The notes under the pieces were generated by a model, which worked only from the letters and a program-made list of their open reading frames with translations, was not told where the DNA came from and searched no databases. DNA of 64,000 nucleotides from Hysterium pulicare CBS 123377 (Eukaryota; Ascomycota; Dothideomycetes; Hysteriales; Hysteriaceae), in the NCBI GenBank assembly GCA_000467715.1, contig AJFK01000933.1:1-64000 (forward strand), written 5' to 3'. Both the position numbers and the translations under genes were made by a program. Shown piece by piece: positions 1-10,845 of the stretch (its first letter is position 1; each line of letters starts with the position of its first letter).

Positions 1-201
1 CTACCGATAGATACCGAGGTCACAATTTCTTATCTACAAAGATATGGTAAGATATGCTGAAGACATCGAATTCAATCCCGTTGCATTCTACATTCCAAGG
101 TTGCCACTTACTCGTTGAATTGGTAACTTTCCAAATCAAATATCTTACGTTCTTTATCTTACGTTCTTCATTTGTATCATCCAGAAAGACCTCACGCCTC
201 A

Positions 202-1220
202 ATGAGTAAAACCGGAGACTACGAAGCAGTCCGCAAATCTATAATTGGGTTGCTAGATCAACCGGAGTATGATGATGGTAGCGTAGGGCCGGTCTTGGTA
301 CGGTTGGCATGGTAAGTATCAGTATTCTTCCGTGAACGAGCGCTTTCTATGTCGAGACTGACTTTACCCATAGGCATTCTGCAGGCACATACGACACATC
401 AACCGATACAGGAGGCTCGAATGGGGCAGGAATGCGTTACGAAGCTGAAGGAGGCGATCCCGCAAACGCCGGTCTACAGCACGCACGCGTCTTCCTCGAA
501 CCAGTCAAGGCCAAGCACGACTGGATAACCTACTCAGATCTCTGGACACTCGCCGGATGCGTGGCCATCGAAGCGATGGGCGGGCCCAAAATCGCTTGGC
601 TACCCGGACGTACCGATTTTGTGGATGATTCGAGGTTACCTCCTCGAGGCCGACTACCGGACGGGGCGAAGGGTGCCGACCATATTCGGCATATATTCTA
701 CCGTATGGGCTTCAACGATCAGGAGATCGTTGCTTTGTCTGGTGCACATAATCTAGGACGTTGTCATACGGATCGCAGTGGGTTCGAAGGAAAGTGGGTG
801 CATAGTCCTACACGGTTCAGCAATCAGTACTTCCGCCTGATGGTGCGGTTAGACTGGCAACCGAAGAAACTTCAAAACGGGGTGCTGCAATTCGTTCACG
901 TTGACGAGGATCTTGACGAAGAGCTGATGATGTTGCCAACGGATATGGCGCTACTCGCGGAGCCGAGCTTTAGTGGATGGGTGAAGCGGTATGCCGAAGA
1001 CAAAGAGGTGTTCTATGCCGATTTTGCCAATGTATTTGCGAAGTTGTTAGAGCTCGGCATACGAAGGGATGCGGATGGAAAGGTCCTGAACACTGATAAT
1101 CTTAATGGTGGTTACGTATCGGCACCAAAGAAGTCTGACGAGCCTCGTTTGCCGAGAGTATCCAATGAAGAGTCGGAATCTCTCCAAAAGGAGAACGAGA
1201 GATTCAAGGCAAGATTGTAA
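202..1220 (+). CDS. Cytochrome c peroxidase, cytosolic (CCP2-like)
   Basis: Two exons (202-311 and 374-1220) encode 318 residues of a class I heme peroxidase, which reduces hydrogen peroxide using ferrocytochrome c. The distal triad is R34, W37 and H38 in the motif RLAWHSAGTYD; the intron splits the W37 codon. The proximal heme ligand is H162 in [11 protein letters not shown]178 lies exactly 16 residues later, the same spacing as yeast CCP H175/W191, which favours cytochrome c as the donor over ascorbate. Translation starts directly at MSKTGDY with no mitochondrial presequence, so I infer a cytosolic CCP2-type enzyme rather than the intermembrane-space form. The C-terminal tail (about 30 residues) is Lys/Glu-rich and may be helical. 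No in-frame ATG lies upstream within the window. Confidence 0.93.
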
Positions 1221-1376
1221 TGTTATTACATTAGACTTCGAACTTTTTTGCATAGCGATTGGTATATGCTAGATTTTGGGCATTAGTTAGACGGACACTT
1301 TCCGGTGCATAAGAGTGTAAAGTAACTTGGGTGACATTCGCAATTTGAAAAGAAGTTCGAAAAACTACTGGTGGTA

Positions 1377-4302
1377 TCATTCCTCTAGTCCAGCGCCCCA
1401 ATTTTCATAATTCTTCGGCATTCGAGGGTATACATGTTCAGTACCGAGCCCATCTTCACTGACATAGCCCTCTCCAAGTAGGAGACAGAGTACGCACAAC
1501 CTATCGTGATGCTCGTAGGATCCAAGCCATGATCGTGCTTGGCAGCGGTACAGGGTGGTTACAGCCGAGAGAACGGAATTGTTCTCCAGCGTTCCAAATA
1601 AAGAATCAGAATATGCCGCAAAGGCTTCCATCTCTTCTTGAGTTTTCATCTGATCATCGTCGAGTTCACTATCTGCTTCATCGCCATCGTAGAATGTTTC
1701 GTCACCAACGAAGGCACCAGGGAAACTTTTGCGTGCAGTAGCACGTGGGATACATTGAGGATGAGCCGAAGCGTCAACCTTGCGGAGGAAAGACTGACAA
1801 GCACAATTAATTGTGTGCTTTGTTTTCAGACATTCCGTGAAAGTAATCCAAGCAGGAGCGATTATACCGTTTGGAAAGATTGTATAATCATCCCCGCAGG
1901 ATGTACAACATCTCGGATTCGAATCAGTATTTGTAGAGTTTTCCGTGACGAGTTCTGGTTCCTGGGAGGTACAGAAGTCGAGAAGGTCTTCTAAGGAGCA
2001 CCCGGTCTTGGCCAAAAGAATGCCGAGCTCTATGGCAATGAGTTGGTCCATCATTTCAATACTTTTGGGGAAAACCCTAGTCCAAGTGCTGTACAGAACC
2101 GGTATCGCTCTTGCGGTGACTGTTCTGCCCCATTCAGCGGCTTGGTCGAGGCGGTCGAAGCCAAATATTCGTAGCCGAATACCCGCTTCGATCATCATAT
2201 GCATCAATGCTTTACAACAAGCTTGAGATGCCAACAGATGCGCAACAGATTTTCCACGCGAAGAATCCAGCGTTGCGTTCTCATCCAGGCCGAATAGTCT
2301 CTCAAGGGCTCGCTTATCTCTTTCGTGAACTAGGAAGGATCGCATCGCATGCTGGACGCCGCACCATATAGTTCTAGGACCGCAAGCCACCATTCCATCG
2401 GTTGGAAGTGTGGTCAATAGCCAAACAATGCTGTTGTCTATAACTGAGACATCCTCGCTATTGTAAGCTGCAACCAATGATGCGATCACCGTCCATCCAT
2501 CACTGGTAGGCTCCGATAACTCTAAACAATCGGTGAACAAACGTAGCATTTGCTTTTTTCTCTCAGCCGGTATAGAGTGGGCTGTTTCCGCAAACACTGT
2601 TGATGGTGACCTGTCAATATGACACAGCTATCAGAACCAAGACGTGATAGAAAAGCGACCTACGGAGTTCGTTGGAAGAAACTTACAATGCATCACTAGA
2701 AGGGCCCTCATATGCGAGCGCTGTCTTGTCTGCTCCAGAAGATATAAGAAACTCGCAAAGTTCTGGATCAGCCACTTCAGCTGCAAACTGAGTCTTGTTA
2801 GGCCATTACTCAAAAGCGAAGGGCGCCATTTGAATAGGCGATCAGATAGACGAAAGAAACGGAAGTATTGTGACATGCAACCGATGCAGAGAGATTACAA
2901 CTTACATGTAAAGGTGTCCAACCCTTGCTACTAGTATCTCGCACTGAAGCTTCACCGCGTTCTAGTAGCCGTCGTACTGCGGGAAGATTGCCGGTCTTAC
3001 AAAAATCGAAGATTAAGGAGTCATCTGGCACCGCGCGAATCGGATTCACGTCAAAGCCCCAACCCCTGGAGGAGGTTCTTAGATTGGCTTCCATGCCATA
3101 ATGCATACCCATCCTATTGACCCATTGAGCTGGGTAGAAGATGAAGGATGATATGATCTCACATTTTCCGCCTCCAGTGCATTCTCCATCGTCCACTTTC
3201 AGAGTCGACGTTCTCAGCCACACGTTGCCAAACATGGTCCACTTGGCCGATGTACTATGGCAAATGCGGGTCTGGGATATTTGGTGTTTAGTCGGCTGTT
3301 GTTGTCGTGTTGGGACATCTGGTGTTGTGGCGGTGGTCTCCAAAGAATCGAGGTCGCTGAACGTTGTCTCGGCATACCGACCATGGTAAGTAGATTGTAC
3401 TTCGATTACTCGTTGTATAGTGCTATTCATCATTTGGGCAAACTTTCCATTTTGAAAATAACCTTCAACTGCCGTTTTCATTTCGTTCTCCAACGATGTT
3501 TGAATACTCTCAATTGACAAATCCGGTGCAATTGAACGCCTTTTAAGTTGGATAATGTCCTTTGACTGTCCTGCGACGGAGAGTTCATAAGAGGGAGGTT
3601 GCTCGTCGGCATCTAACAAGTTCGCACCGGATACATACGCTGGCCGAGCAATTAGAGGGTCCTCCGGAATGCCTGATCCCATGTCATTTGCTTTACCGCT
3701 TAAATCATAGATCATTGGGCGATGGCTATACAAAAGTATTAGAACTCCAAGTCACTTTCGGCAAGGGAAAGGGCAAGACTTGCATTTGAAGCATAAGAGC
3801 AAGCATCAACGTAGATTTTGTCTCATTGAGGGATTCTCGGAACTCTCTTAGCTTATGTTTCTTGTGTGAAGCCTTGTACGCAGACCAGAGGCGGACGACG
3901 CGTGAGTCTGAGAGCTTTGTATTGAAGTTCGGGTCGAGCTCTTTGACAATATCACCAAGCATCTGAGATATTGCGAGTCAGCGCTTGTCCCAACTCGATA
4001 GAACTATCGATTGACTAACCTCCACTTTCCTTTTGCACCATTCAAGTCCACGATCCACAGTATCTGAGTGATGTCCAGGAGGGTTATCCTTAAGGACAGT
4101 AGAAAGATACAGCAAATCTTCAACGATGGAACGCACTTCCTCGGGGGCATCTCGAATTGAAACCCAGAAGCTGTGCAGTTTCATAAGGCTATCGGCAAGT
4201 TGCACAGCTACGGACACAACCGCAAGGACTACGACGATTAGAACAAATATTTTCAGGTCCAGATTTCGACTCACCGCTTGCAGCGCTTGATAGGGGGTCC
4301 AT
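1377..4302 (-). CDS. HeLo-like N-terminal domain protein with an ankyrin segment
   Basis: Six exons (4302-4275, 4228-4020, 3962-3784, 3725-2906, 2787-2687, 2610-1377) join in frame to 856 residues. The N-terminus (MDPLSSAASVLAVV, then VQLADSLMKLHSFW and APEEVRSIVEDLLYLS) matches the helical N-terminal domain of fungal STAND/NLR proteins (Helo_like_N, PF17111 type). Residues 139-360 are low in recognisable domains. Around residues 385-445 there is at least one ankyrin-like unit (GWTPLH / FAAEV..PELCEFLISSGAD). The C-terminal 400 residues are an orphan region common in this fungal family, with a Cys-rich patch (RCCTSCGD, then CACQ) that could bind metal. No NACHT or P-loop is present. Intron 3 uses a GC-AG boundary. 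I cannot assign a function; a link to self/non-self recognition is inference from the N-terminal family only. Confidence 0.82.
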
Positions 4303-6911
4303 TAGTAAGGCTTGAAGTAGAACAGCTTTAAGCCAGGATGATCTAGGGTTGATTCGAGAAATGGGCTACGCAATGCTTTGTGTTTAGAGTTGTGCAACGA
4401 TGTAGATGGAGTACGATAGATTAGTTGATTGGAGACGAGACTGTTTTGCGCAATATGAACTCGCTATCCATGGAGACGAGGGACATTGGAAGATATGTCC
4501 TTGTAAAGCAATGCAGCCACGGTACGGAGTCTAACGATGGGGTGAGTAGCATACTGGGTGCACTCAGGGTCAATAGGGATCCAGCCTTATGCGTCTATCA
4601 CTTCGGAGGAGGGACAGGGAGGGTGTTTACAGGTAGTGTGGTCACACTACAGGAAGTCCGCCCTACTCTGATTCGCAAAACTTTACAGCAACCTGATCTG
4701 GTGGGGAGAAGAGAGTCTGCAGCAAGTGTTTGCACGTTTTCGGGCAGCTGCAGCATTTGGTCGGCGTCGAATCGGGCGAGCTGGCTTACGCTGTCACCGG
4801 CATGATAAACGTCCTGTGCGATGAAATAGATTGTAAGTGGTCAGCTTAGTTATCGGCATTTGGCTGCGCCGACAGACAGGCTGACAAGCTGAACATTGCT
4901 TGCGTTTGTTGGCTACAAGTCCTTAAAAGAGCCTCAAAATGCCGCGTGTAGAGGATGAATAGCAGGGTAAGGGTAAGCGAATGACAGGGGAAAGGAAGGA
5001 TGATTGGTAGAGCAAGAGTGAAATGGCTGGCTGGGACTTGCATACCCAATATGCAAATCGCTCATTATTCTCCAGCCTTCTTCTCACAGGAAAAGCATTG
5101 TTCAGCGAGGACCAAGCTGATTGGAATCGTAATTGACTCAAAAAGTATGAAGGAGCTTTGGTAGAAATGACTTTGATTGACAAGAGAACGTTGATGGACA
5201 GGGTTTAGATGAGCTATAACATAAGAGATCAATAAAGCAAAGAGAGATAAAGAGCAAAAGAATCGACAGACAGCTCTTGAAAACCGGTGGCGCTCAGGGA
5301 TCGACCTCCATGTTTCCCAGTTCATGGCCATCGTCTGACCAAGGTGGGATGGAATGAGAACGGAACTCGTTCGAGGCCAGCATCAAGATACTGCCGACCA
5401 ACCCGATATGAATGGAGATGGGAACCACGAAGCAGATCAGCCCATTATTTTATGGTGGGTGGCGGAGGTCGAGAAACATGTAGAAGGATAGATTCAGACA
5501 CGAGAAGGGATGGCCGATGCGGAAAATGAGTTTATCCGTGTTGGATATCCCAAGCTAGGAAGGATACTGGGATTCTCCGGGCTCCGCTTAGCCTAAGATT
5601 GGCCAGTGGTGCACGCTAATATGGGCACCCTCGCTCACCCTAACTCACCCTCTCGGCAGAGGACTCAACACTTTTGCCATTTACCTTCCCAAATAGGCAA
5701 TACCCTAAGCTCTTCGCGGTATAGAGAGTTGCCGTCAAGGGCGAGAGGCTCAACGGCACTACAGCACCATAGCCGCGACAGCACTCTTTTTACCAAACAG
5801 TACTTCTACTCAAAAATAGCATTGCGGCTAGCATCAATAGGATTTTGGAGTTATACAGACTCCTGCACACAAAACCAGATTCGAATACGGAGAAAAACAT
5901 GGAGGTTCTTTGAGCGGTTTCAAAGTTATCTGCGTCCTGTGGCTGAGTTCAAAAATGCCTTGTAAAGCGAGATAGACGTACTCCGGCCTGAAGAGGGGTG
6001 ATTTGATACCTTCAGCATGATTCCTCCAATCGCACAGAAACCGCACACAAAGTTCAGCGGATGCATTCTACCAAGTATAGAACAATGTAGAATAATGTAG
6101 AAGAAATTCTCCTTATGAAACGAAACTCGACAATAGAATGGCGTAGACCAAAAAAACTCTGAACTCACACTAAACTTTCATTGCTGTAAGTCTCGACTCC
6201 ATGTCCGTATCCCAATGTCACACGGCCTAGGTATTTCGCCCCGCCGGGCGCAAGTATTCGGAAGCACTCATCCGACCCAACCAGCTGGAATCGAGGGAAC
6301 AATAAACGCAGCCTCGTAAATCCTGCCCGCTGTCAAAATCCTGCCATGTCGTGTTTTCACCCCTGCCCAGCTTATATGCGCCAAAAGCAATGACAAGCCA
6401 TTTCGAGCAGCGTTGCCAGGAAGGTCCATGTGAATTAAGTGGAGTTCGCGACTGAGACCGAATGCGCAAAAGGCGACAATAACTTTGGAGACCAAATATG
6501 TTGGCCTTCCTCAACTTATTCACGGGTCTCGGGGCGGTCTTTATGTAGGTCTTTTTGAAGTTCGATTAAAAGTATCGATTAGAGTTTTGGCGATAAAAAT
6601 ATCTACAACTTAACATAGAGCAATTATAAAGCTATTTCCAAACTGTAGTTCATCTTCCATCTCTTCTATACCCCTGATGGTTGAAAGTTGAATCTGGTAT
6701 ACATTCATACCAAAATGCGTGCCTCAATATAACCAACCAACGCCGGAAGATCCAAGATCTTTGAAAGTCTCTGAAGAAACCCATGCTATAGCGCGGAAGC
6801 AAGTCGCATAAATACATGAATAATGATTGCGAGAAGCAGTAGTTCCTGATCGAGAAGCTCGGACAGGTCTTGGTATTTTATATTCTTGAGGGAATCAGAA
6901 ACTGGGCGAAA
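4303..6911. other. Gene-poor 2.6-kb interval
   Basis: This lies upstream of the HeLo-like/ankyrin gene and downstream of the surface-protein gene. The longest open frames (4425-4805 +, 5606-5965 +, 6227-6523 -) have no familiar motif and no convincing splice partners. The part around 6540-6680 is AT-rich. I see no RNA gene or repeat. Confidence 0.6.
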
Positions 6912-8270
6912 CTAAGCTGGGGCCTCGTAGATTTCGTGGCCTGGCTGCTGATGTTGCTGGTGTGGAACGGCACCACCTTGCTGCTGTGGGATGCCACCTT
7001 GTTGCTGTTGTGGGGCCGGGTTCTGAATGGGACTGCCGCCGACTTCAGCGACACCCGCGGGTGGACCAGCGGGATTAAATGGTGCGCTGTATTGAGGAGC
7101 CGGGCTCATTGGCGGACTATATGGCTGAGACTGGCCGCCAACTTCGTGACCTGGGACTCCCATTTGAGGCTGCGCGTAGCCAGGCTTGACGTCCTGTTGA
7201 TAGTAGCCGCCTTGTGTGGGCGGATACTGCGGCTGCTGCTGCTGTGGAGATGGATATCCTTGTTGTGGTTGTTGAGGCTTGTACTCCGCGACGCCTGGAG
7301 CGGGACCCATAGCTGTTGCTCCGGGTTGTTGAGTATTGGTATTGTTTTTCTTGTTCTTGCGGGAGCGTAGCATGGCGAAGATTGCACCAGCGATGAGGGC
7401 GCCGATCACGACGACTCCGCCAACTACACCACCAACGATAGCACCAGTATGCGATTTTGATTTCTTCTGGGTTGCAGGAACGGCAGTGTTTGTGCCAGTG
7501 CTAGCTGAGCCGGAAGCTGGAGATGCAGCGTTTTGTCCGCTGCTAGTGCTGGTAGAAGCGACAGAGGAGGAATCCTGAGAAGCAGTGACGGTAACGTAGG
7601 AGATTGGAATGACAGCCTGAGAACTTGTGGCAGCAGCACTGTTCTCGCCATCGAAGGTACGTTGAACAGAAATGGTAAACGCGGACGATGCACAGCCGAA
7701 CTCGGTCATAACTGTTCTGCTGGAATAGACATATCGCCATTGATAGCAGAAGGGAGCGTCAACGTCGGTACTACATGCATATTAGTGTTGGCATATATTT
7801 GGAATGATTCATGCATCTCTTACCATTTGGCGATGTATTGGTTACTGGAGCATACGGAGTCAGTGCAGCTTGCAGCCATCAAGCTGCTTGGGATACAAGT
7901 CGTAGGAATGCTACAGGTCGATAGACCGTTGGGATCGCAGCAACCATGCACACCGTAGACCGAATTTGTGGCGCAAACATAGTTGATGTTGTTGCAAGTC
8001 AGTGAAGATGCTGTTTCCTCAGGATTAGTATATGCTCATTTGCGGTCCGTCGGAACACTTACCGGAGATTCCACTGAGATATCCGCAAGTGTTGTCGCCA
8101 GCAGCGCGCCTGAACAATTCCATCATCCCAATCTCCGGAGCTTTGGTAGGAGCAGGACTCCAGTTGTCCCCTTCGGGGATTACAAAGGTTGGCTCTGGAC
8201 CAGCCCAAGGGAAGACCATGGCCGATACAACGGCTGGTGCCAGGAAGGCACAAAGAGTATACTGATACAT
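6912..8270 (-). CDS. Secreted Cys-rich single-pass plasma-membrane protein
   Basis: Three exons (8270-8063, 8010-7824, 7770-6912) encode 417 residues. A signal peptide is evident (MYQYTLCAFLAPAVVSA). An ectodomain of about 130 residues follows, rich in paired cysteines (NYVCATN, HGCCDPN, STCSIPTTC, SVCSSN, KCTD). A Ser/Thr-rich stalk (about residues 185-230) leads into a glycine/valine transmembrane helix at about 238-264 (GAIVGGVVGGVVVIGALI). An Arg/Lys stop-transfer stretch and a Gln/Pro/Gly-rich cytoplasmic tail of about 145 residues follow. The layout resembles fungal wall-stress sensors of the Wsc/Mid2 kind, but I do not recognise a WSC domain, so a sensor role is inference. Confidence 0.87.
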
Positions 8271-9972
8271 TATCTCTTAAGCTGAACAACGAGGGACTGG
8301 TTGGAATGAGAAAAGATCAATGCCAATATCAGACTCGGATGGGAGTACTATATGTTTCGAAGGAAATAAAGACGACAGGAAGTTGGGTGACAGCACAGCC
8401 CTGATCGCCTCGAGCCATTCATGGGGACCGTCTCATAAATGAGTCCGGCGTGGGCAGCGCGAGTGGAAGCTCTTGGGCGAAGCTTCGCGCTAGCGGGAAG
8501 ATAGAGCCCAGACGATGCCGTGTCGCGAGGGTCCATGTTGGAGAGGGCGGTCCTCGTAGCCAGATCGGTACAAGAGCCTCCACCTAGACCACACCACCGG
8601 CAGCCAGCACACCAATCTTCGCCCATGTTTCTCAGCCTTGCAGCGCTAGAACGACCGTCAACCAGTCATGAGAAAGGCGGGAGATTGCATGTTGTGAAGC
8701 CAAGATGCGGCTGAGCCCTTTCGGCCTGCTCGATCTGGTCAGGGAAAAGCAAATTTGGGGGCTGAGCGCAGGGGTTTACAAATATAGCCCGCAAACCCAT
8801 CGAGGATAGGGAAGGGCAAGCCGGCCATCATGAGGGACGCCGCCGTTGCTGAGCGGGTTGTGGGAGAAGACTTAAGAAGCGATGCTGTTTCCAGCGACCA
8901 CCGGCTCCAGGGAGCAGAGCGGGGTTTGCTTGCTCCCTTCGCGCTTCGTTGATCGGAGGAAAGTCTGTAAGTGCTGACTGCGGACTCTTGAAGGGATGAC
9001 TGTGGAAATTGGAACTATCAGTTAGGCATCTCACGATCCATTGTTGACCGAGACAACGAAGCACGGCGTCCGAACATGGTGTTGGGTCGCATTCAGTCTG
9101 AAGATGGTCCTCGACTCATTTTCCTTCATCCAACTCATTGTTTTTCCTTCGATGTTCTGACCGTCCAGCTGAACGGATGGAAGAACTTCCGCGGCAATCA
9201 ATCACTTGTTGACCGAGTCGAGTCTTTTCTCTGTGGCCCCATGATGTTCAGGCGTCCACATCTGTGGGTACGATCGAGATGGCCAGCAAATAAAAGCGAA
9301 GGATTCGGAACTTGTCGGTCCCGCTAATCAAGGGCAAGCGAGCACGACAGGACGTGCCAAGATCATTCGCCGAGCCTCAAGCTGCAGCTGAGAACCGTCG
9401 CCTATCATTCTTGACTCGTCGTGATATTGCTTCTGAAAAATACTACTTTTCAATATTTCCAATAAATTCTACATCTCTCGGCAACAGAGAGCCTTTTATT
9501 TATTTATTTCGACTAGTAGTCCGTGTGTGATCGAAAATCGAACATAATGGCTCCAATCGCTCGTGCAGAGTGCTCTCTTGGAGCTTCGATTACCGTACTC
9601 CATGACCTACAATATCGAACCGCAAGTTGCATGTCGACCCATCAATGAAGGGTCGATTCCTGGACTATTCTCCATCTAAACCCGTTCTTGAAAAGTAGAC
9701 CTTCCAAGCGGTCAGTGTTCACTCTTGTCATCTCAAGATTGCCTTTTACATGGCGGAAGCGTTCGGCAACATTATAAGAGGCGGAACTATTGTCTTTTCC
9801 ATATAATATATACACCACAATGTCCTAGTTTCAACGCCTAACCAATGGTATGAATATTTAACTCCTTCCATGCATCCACTATGATGGCCAAAGCTGCGAT
9901 ATTTGCAAACGTCTATCCTTGGTATACACATATTCTACAAGTCTTGAACACTTTCCAGTCTCGTCCCAGAAT
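8271..9972. other. Intergenic 1.7 kb, no gene seen
   Basis: This is the upstream region of the surface-protein gene (-) and the 3' side of mrp10 (-). Short open frames such as 9076-9327 (+) lack splice context and motifs. An A/T-rich stretch lies near 9740-9860. Nothing else is supportable. Confidence 0.6.
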
Positions 9973-10533
9973 CTAATTACGCTTGTGAGGGCCGACGATG
10001 TTGGGATACATCCGTGATAGGTGGTAGTTGATGTTATTCTTTTTAGGATTGCCAGGAGTCTGAGAACCACATATTAGCAAACATTCCATAGACAAGACCC
10101 AGTGAACAATCCAGAATGGAGCTGAATGCTTACCCGGCCATCCATGCATTGCCTCAACTTTTGCTCAACCTGAGCGCAACCTTGCACACTGTATCCAGAA
10201 GACGCCCAACATCCTGTACATGTAGTTCATTAGCTCCAGGTTCTGAATGCAGCTTTCTCCAATTGATTGTATGTCGAGGGTGACGGATGATTTATGTCTC
10301 CCGAAATGCTCCATATCACATCCCAGTCCAACGGTGAATACTAGCGTCCACGGAATCCATCGCGATTTAGTTTTCTCTCATTACGTACCCAGCACTGATG
10401 TCATGATGCCTAGACACGGATTCGTCTCAGGTTTATTTGGCCGCCGGACTCGTAGTTTAGGGAGTGGAGGTAGAGGACGATGTGTGGCGGATTTGACGGA
10501 GTTGGATGCCCCTTGGGGTGGTTTCGGTACCAT
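9973..10533 (-). CDS. mrp10: Mitochondrial small-subunit ribosomal protein Mrp10 (CHCH family)
   Basis: Three short exons (10533-10389, 10213-10134, 10059-9973) encode 103 residues, separated by introns of 175 and 74 bases with canonical borders. The protein has a basic N-terminus (LPPLPKLRVRRP) and then a twin CX9C coiled-coil-helix motif: C-LGIMTSVLG-C and C-AQVEQKLRQ-C. The C-terminus contains NNINYHLSRMYPNIVG, which parallels the NINYHAARLY end of yeast Mrp10. The family is a component of the mitochondrial 37S subunit and is imported through the Mia40 disulfide relay route. Frame is kept at both junctions. Each exon is under 150 bases, so a scan for long open frames would miss this gene. 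It is divergent from the disordered-protein gene, with 312 bases between starts. Confidence 0.92.
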
Positions 10534-10845
10534 GGCGAGCTGAGACAAAGGCAACTCGAAATGGAGAATTGGTTGGCTTGCGCTTGATCGAAAGAGTGGA
10601 TGTGCTGTTCAGTCGCTCGCGAACGTCTTCGAAGTCTTCAAGATGTTAGGACGGCAAATCCCGCTCCTCGGTCTTGGCAGGGCAAGGATGCGTTGTTTAC
10701 TTTTCGTTGCAAAAACACTGCCGCCTAACAAAACTCCACGGTGCACACCCACCCAGACCTCACTTTGGTGAATTGATGAATATTTATCCCGGTAATCCAT
10801 AGCTTTCACCATTAATTAGCTTCTCATCAACAGTTTCATTCACCA
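10534..10845. other. Divergent promoter between mrp10 and the 992-residue protein gene
   Basis: A 312-base spacer lies between two divergent start codons. It must hold both 5' leaders and both promoters. I see no clear TATA box or palindromic operator. Confidence 0.5.

Noticed and set aside
6912-7709. Open frames on the plus strand over the surface-protein gene
   Set aside because: They mirror a low-complexity Gln/Pro-rich tail on the other strand and lack any motif.
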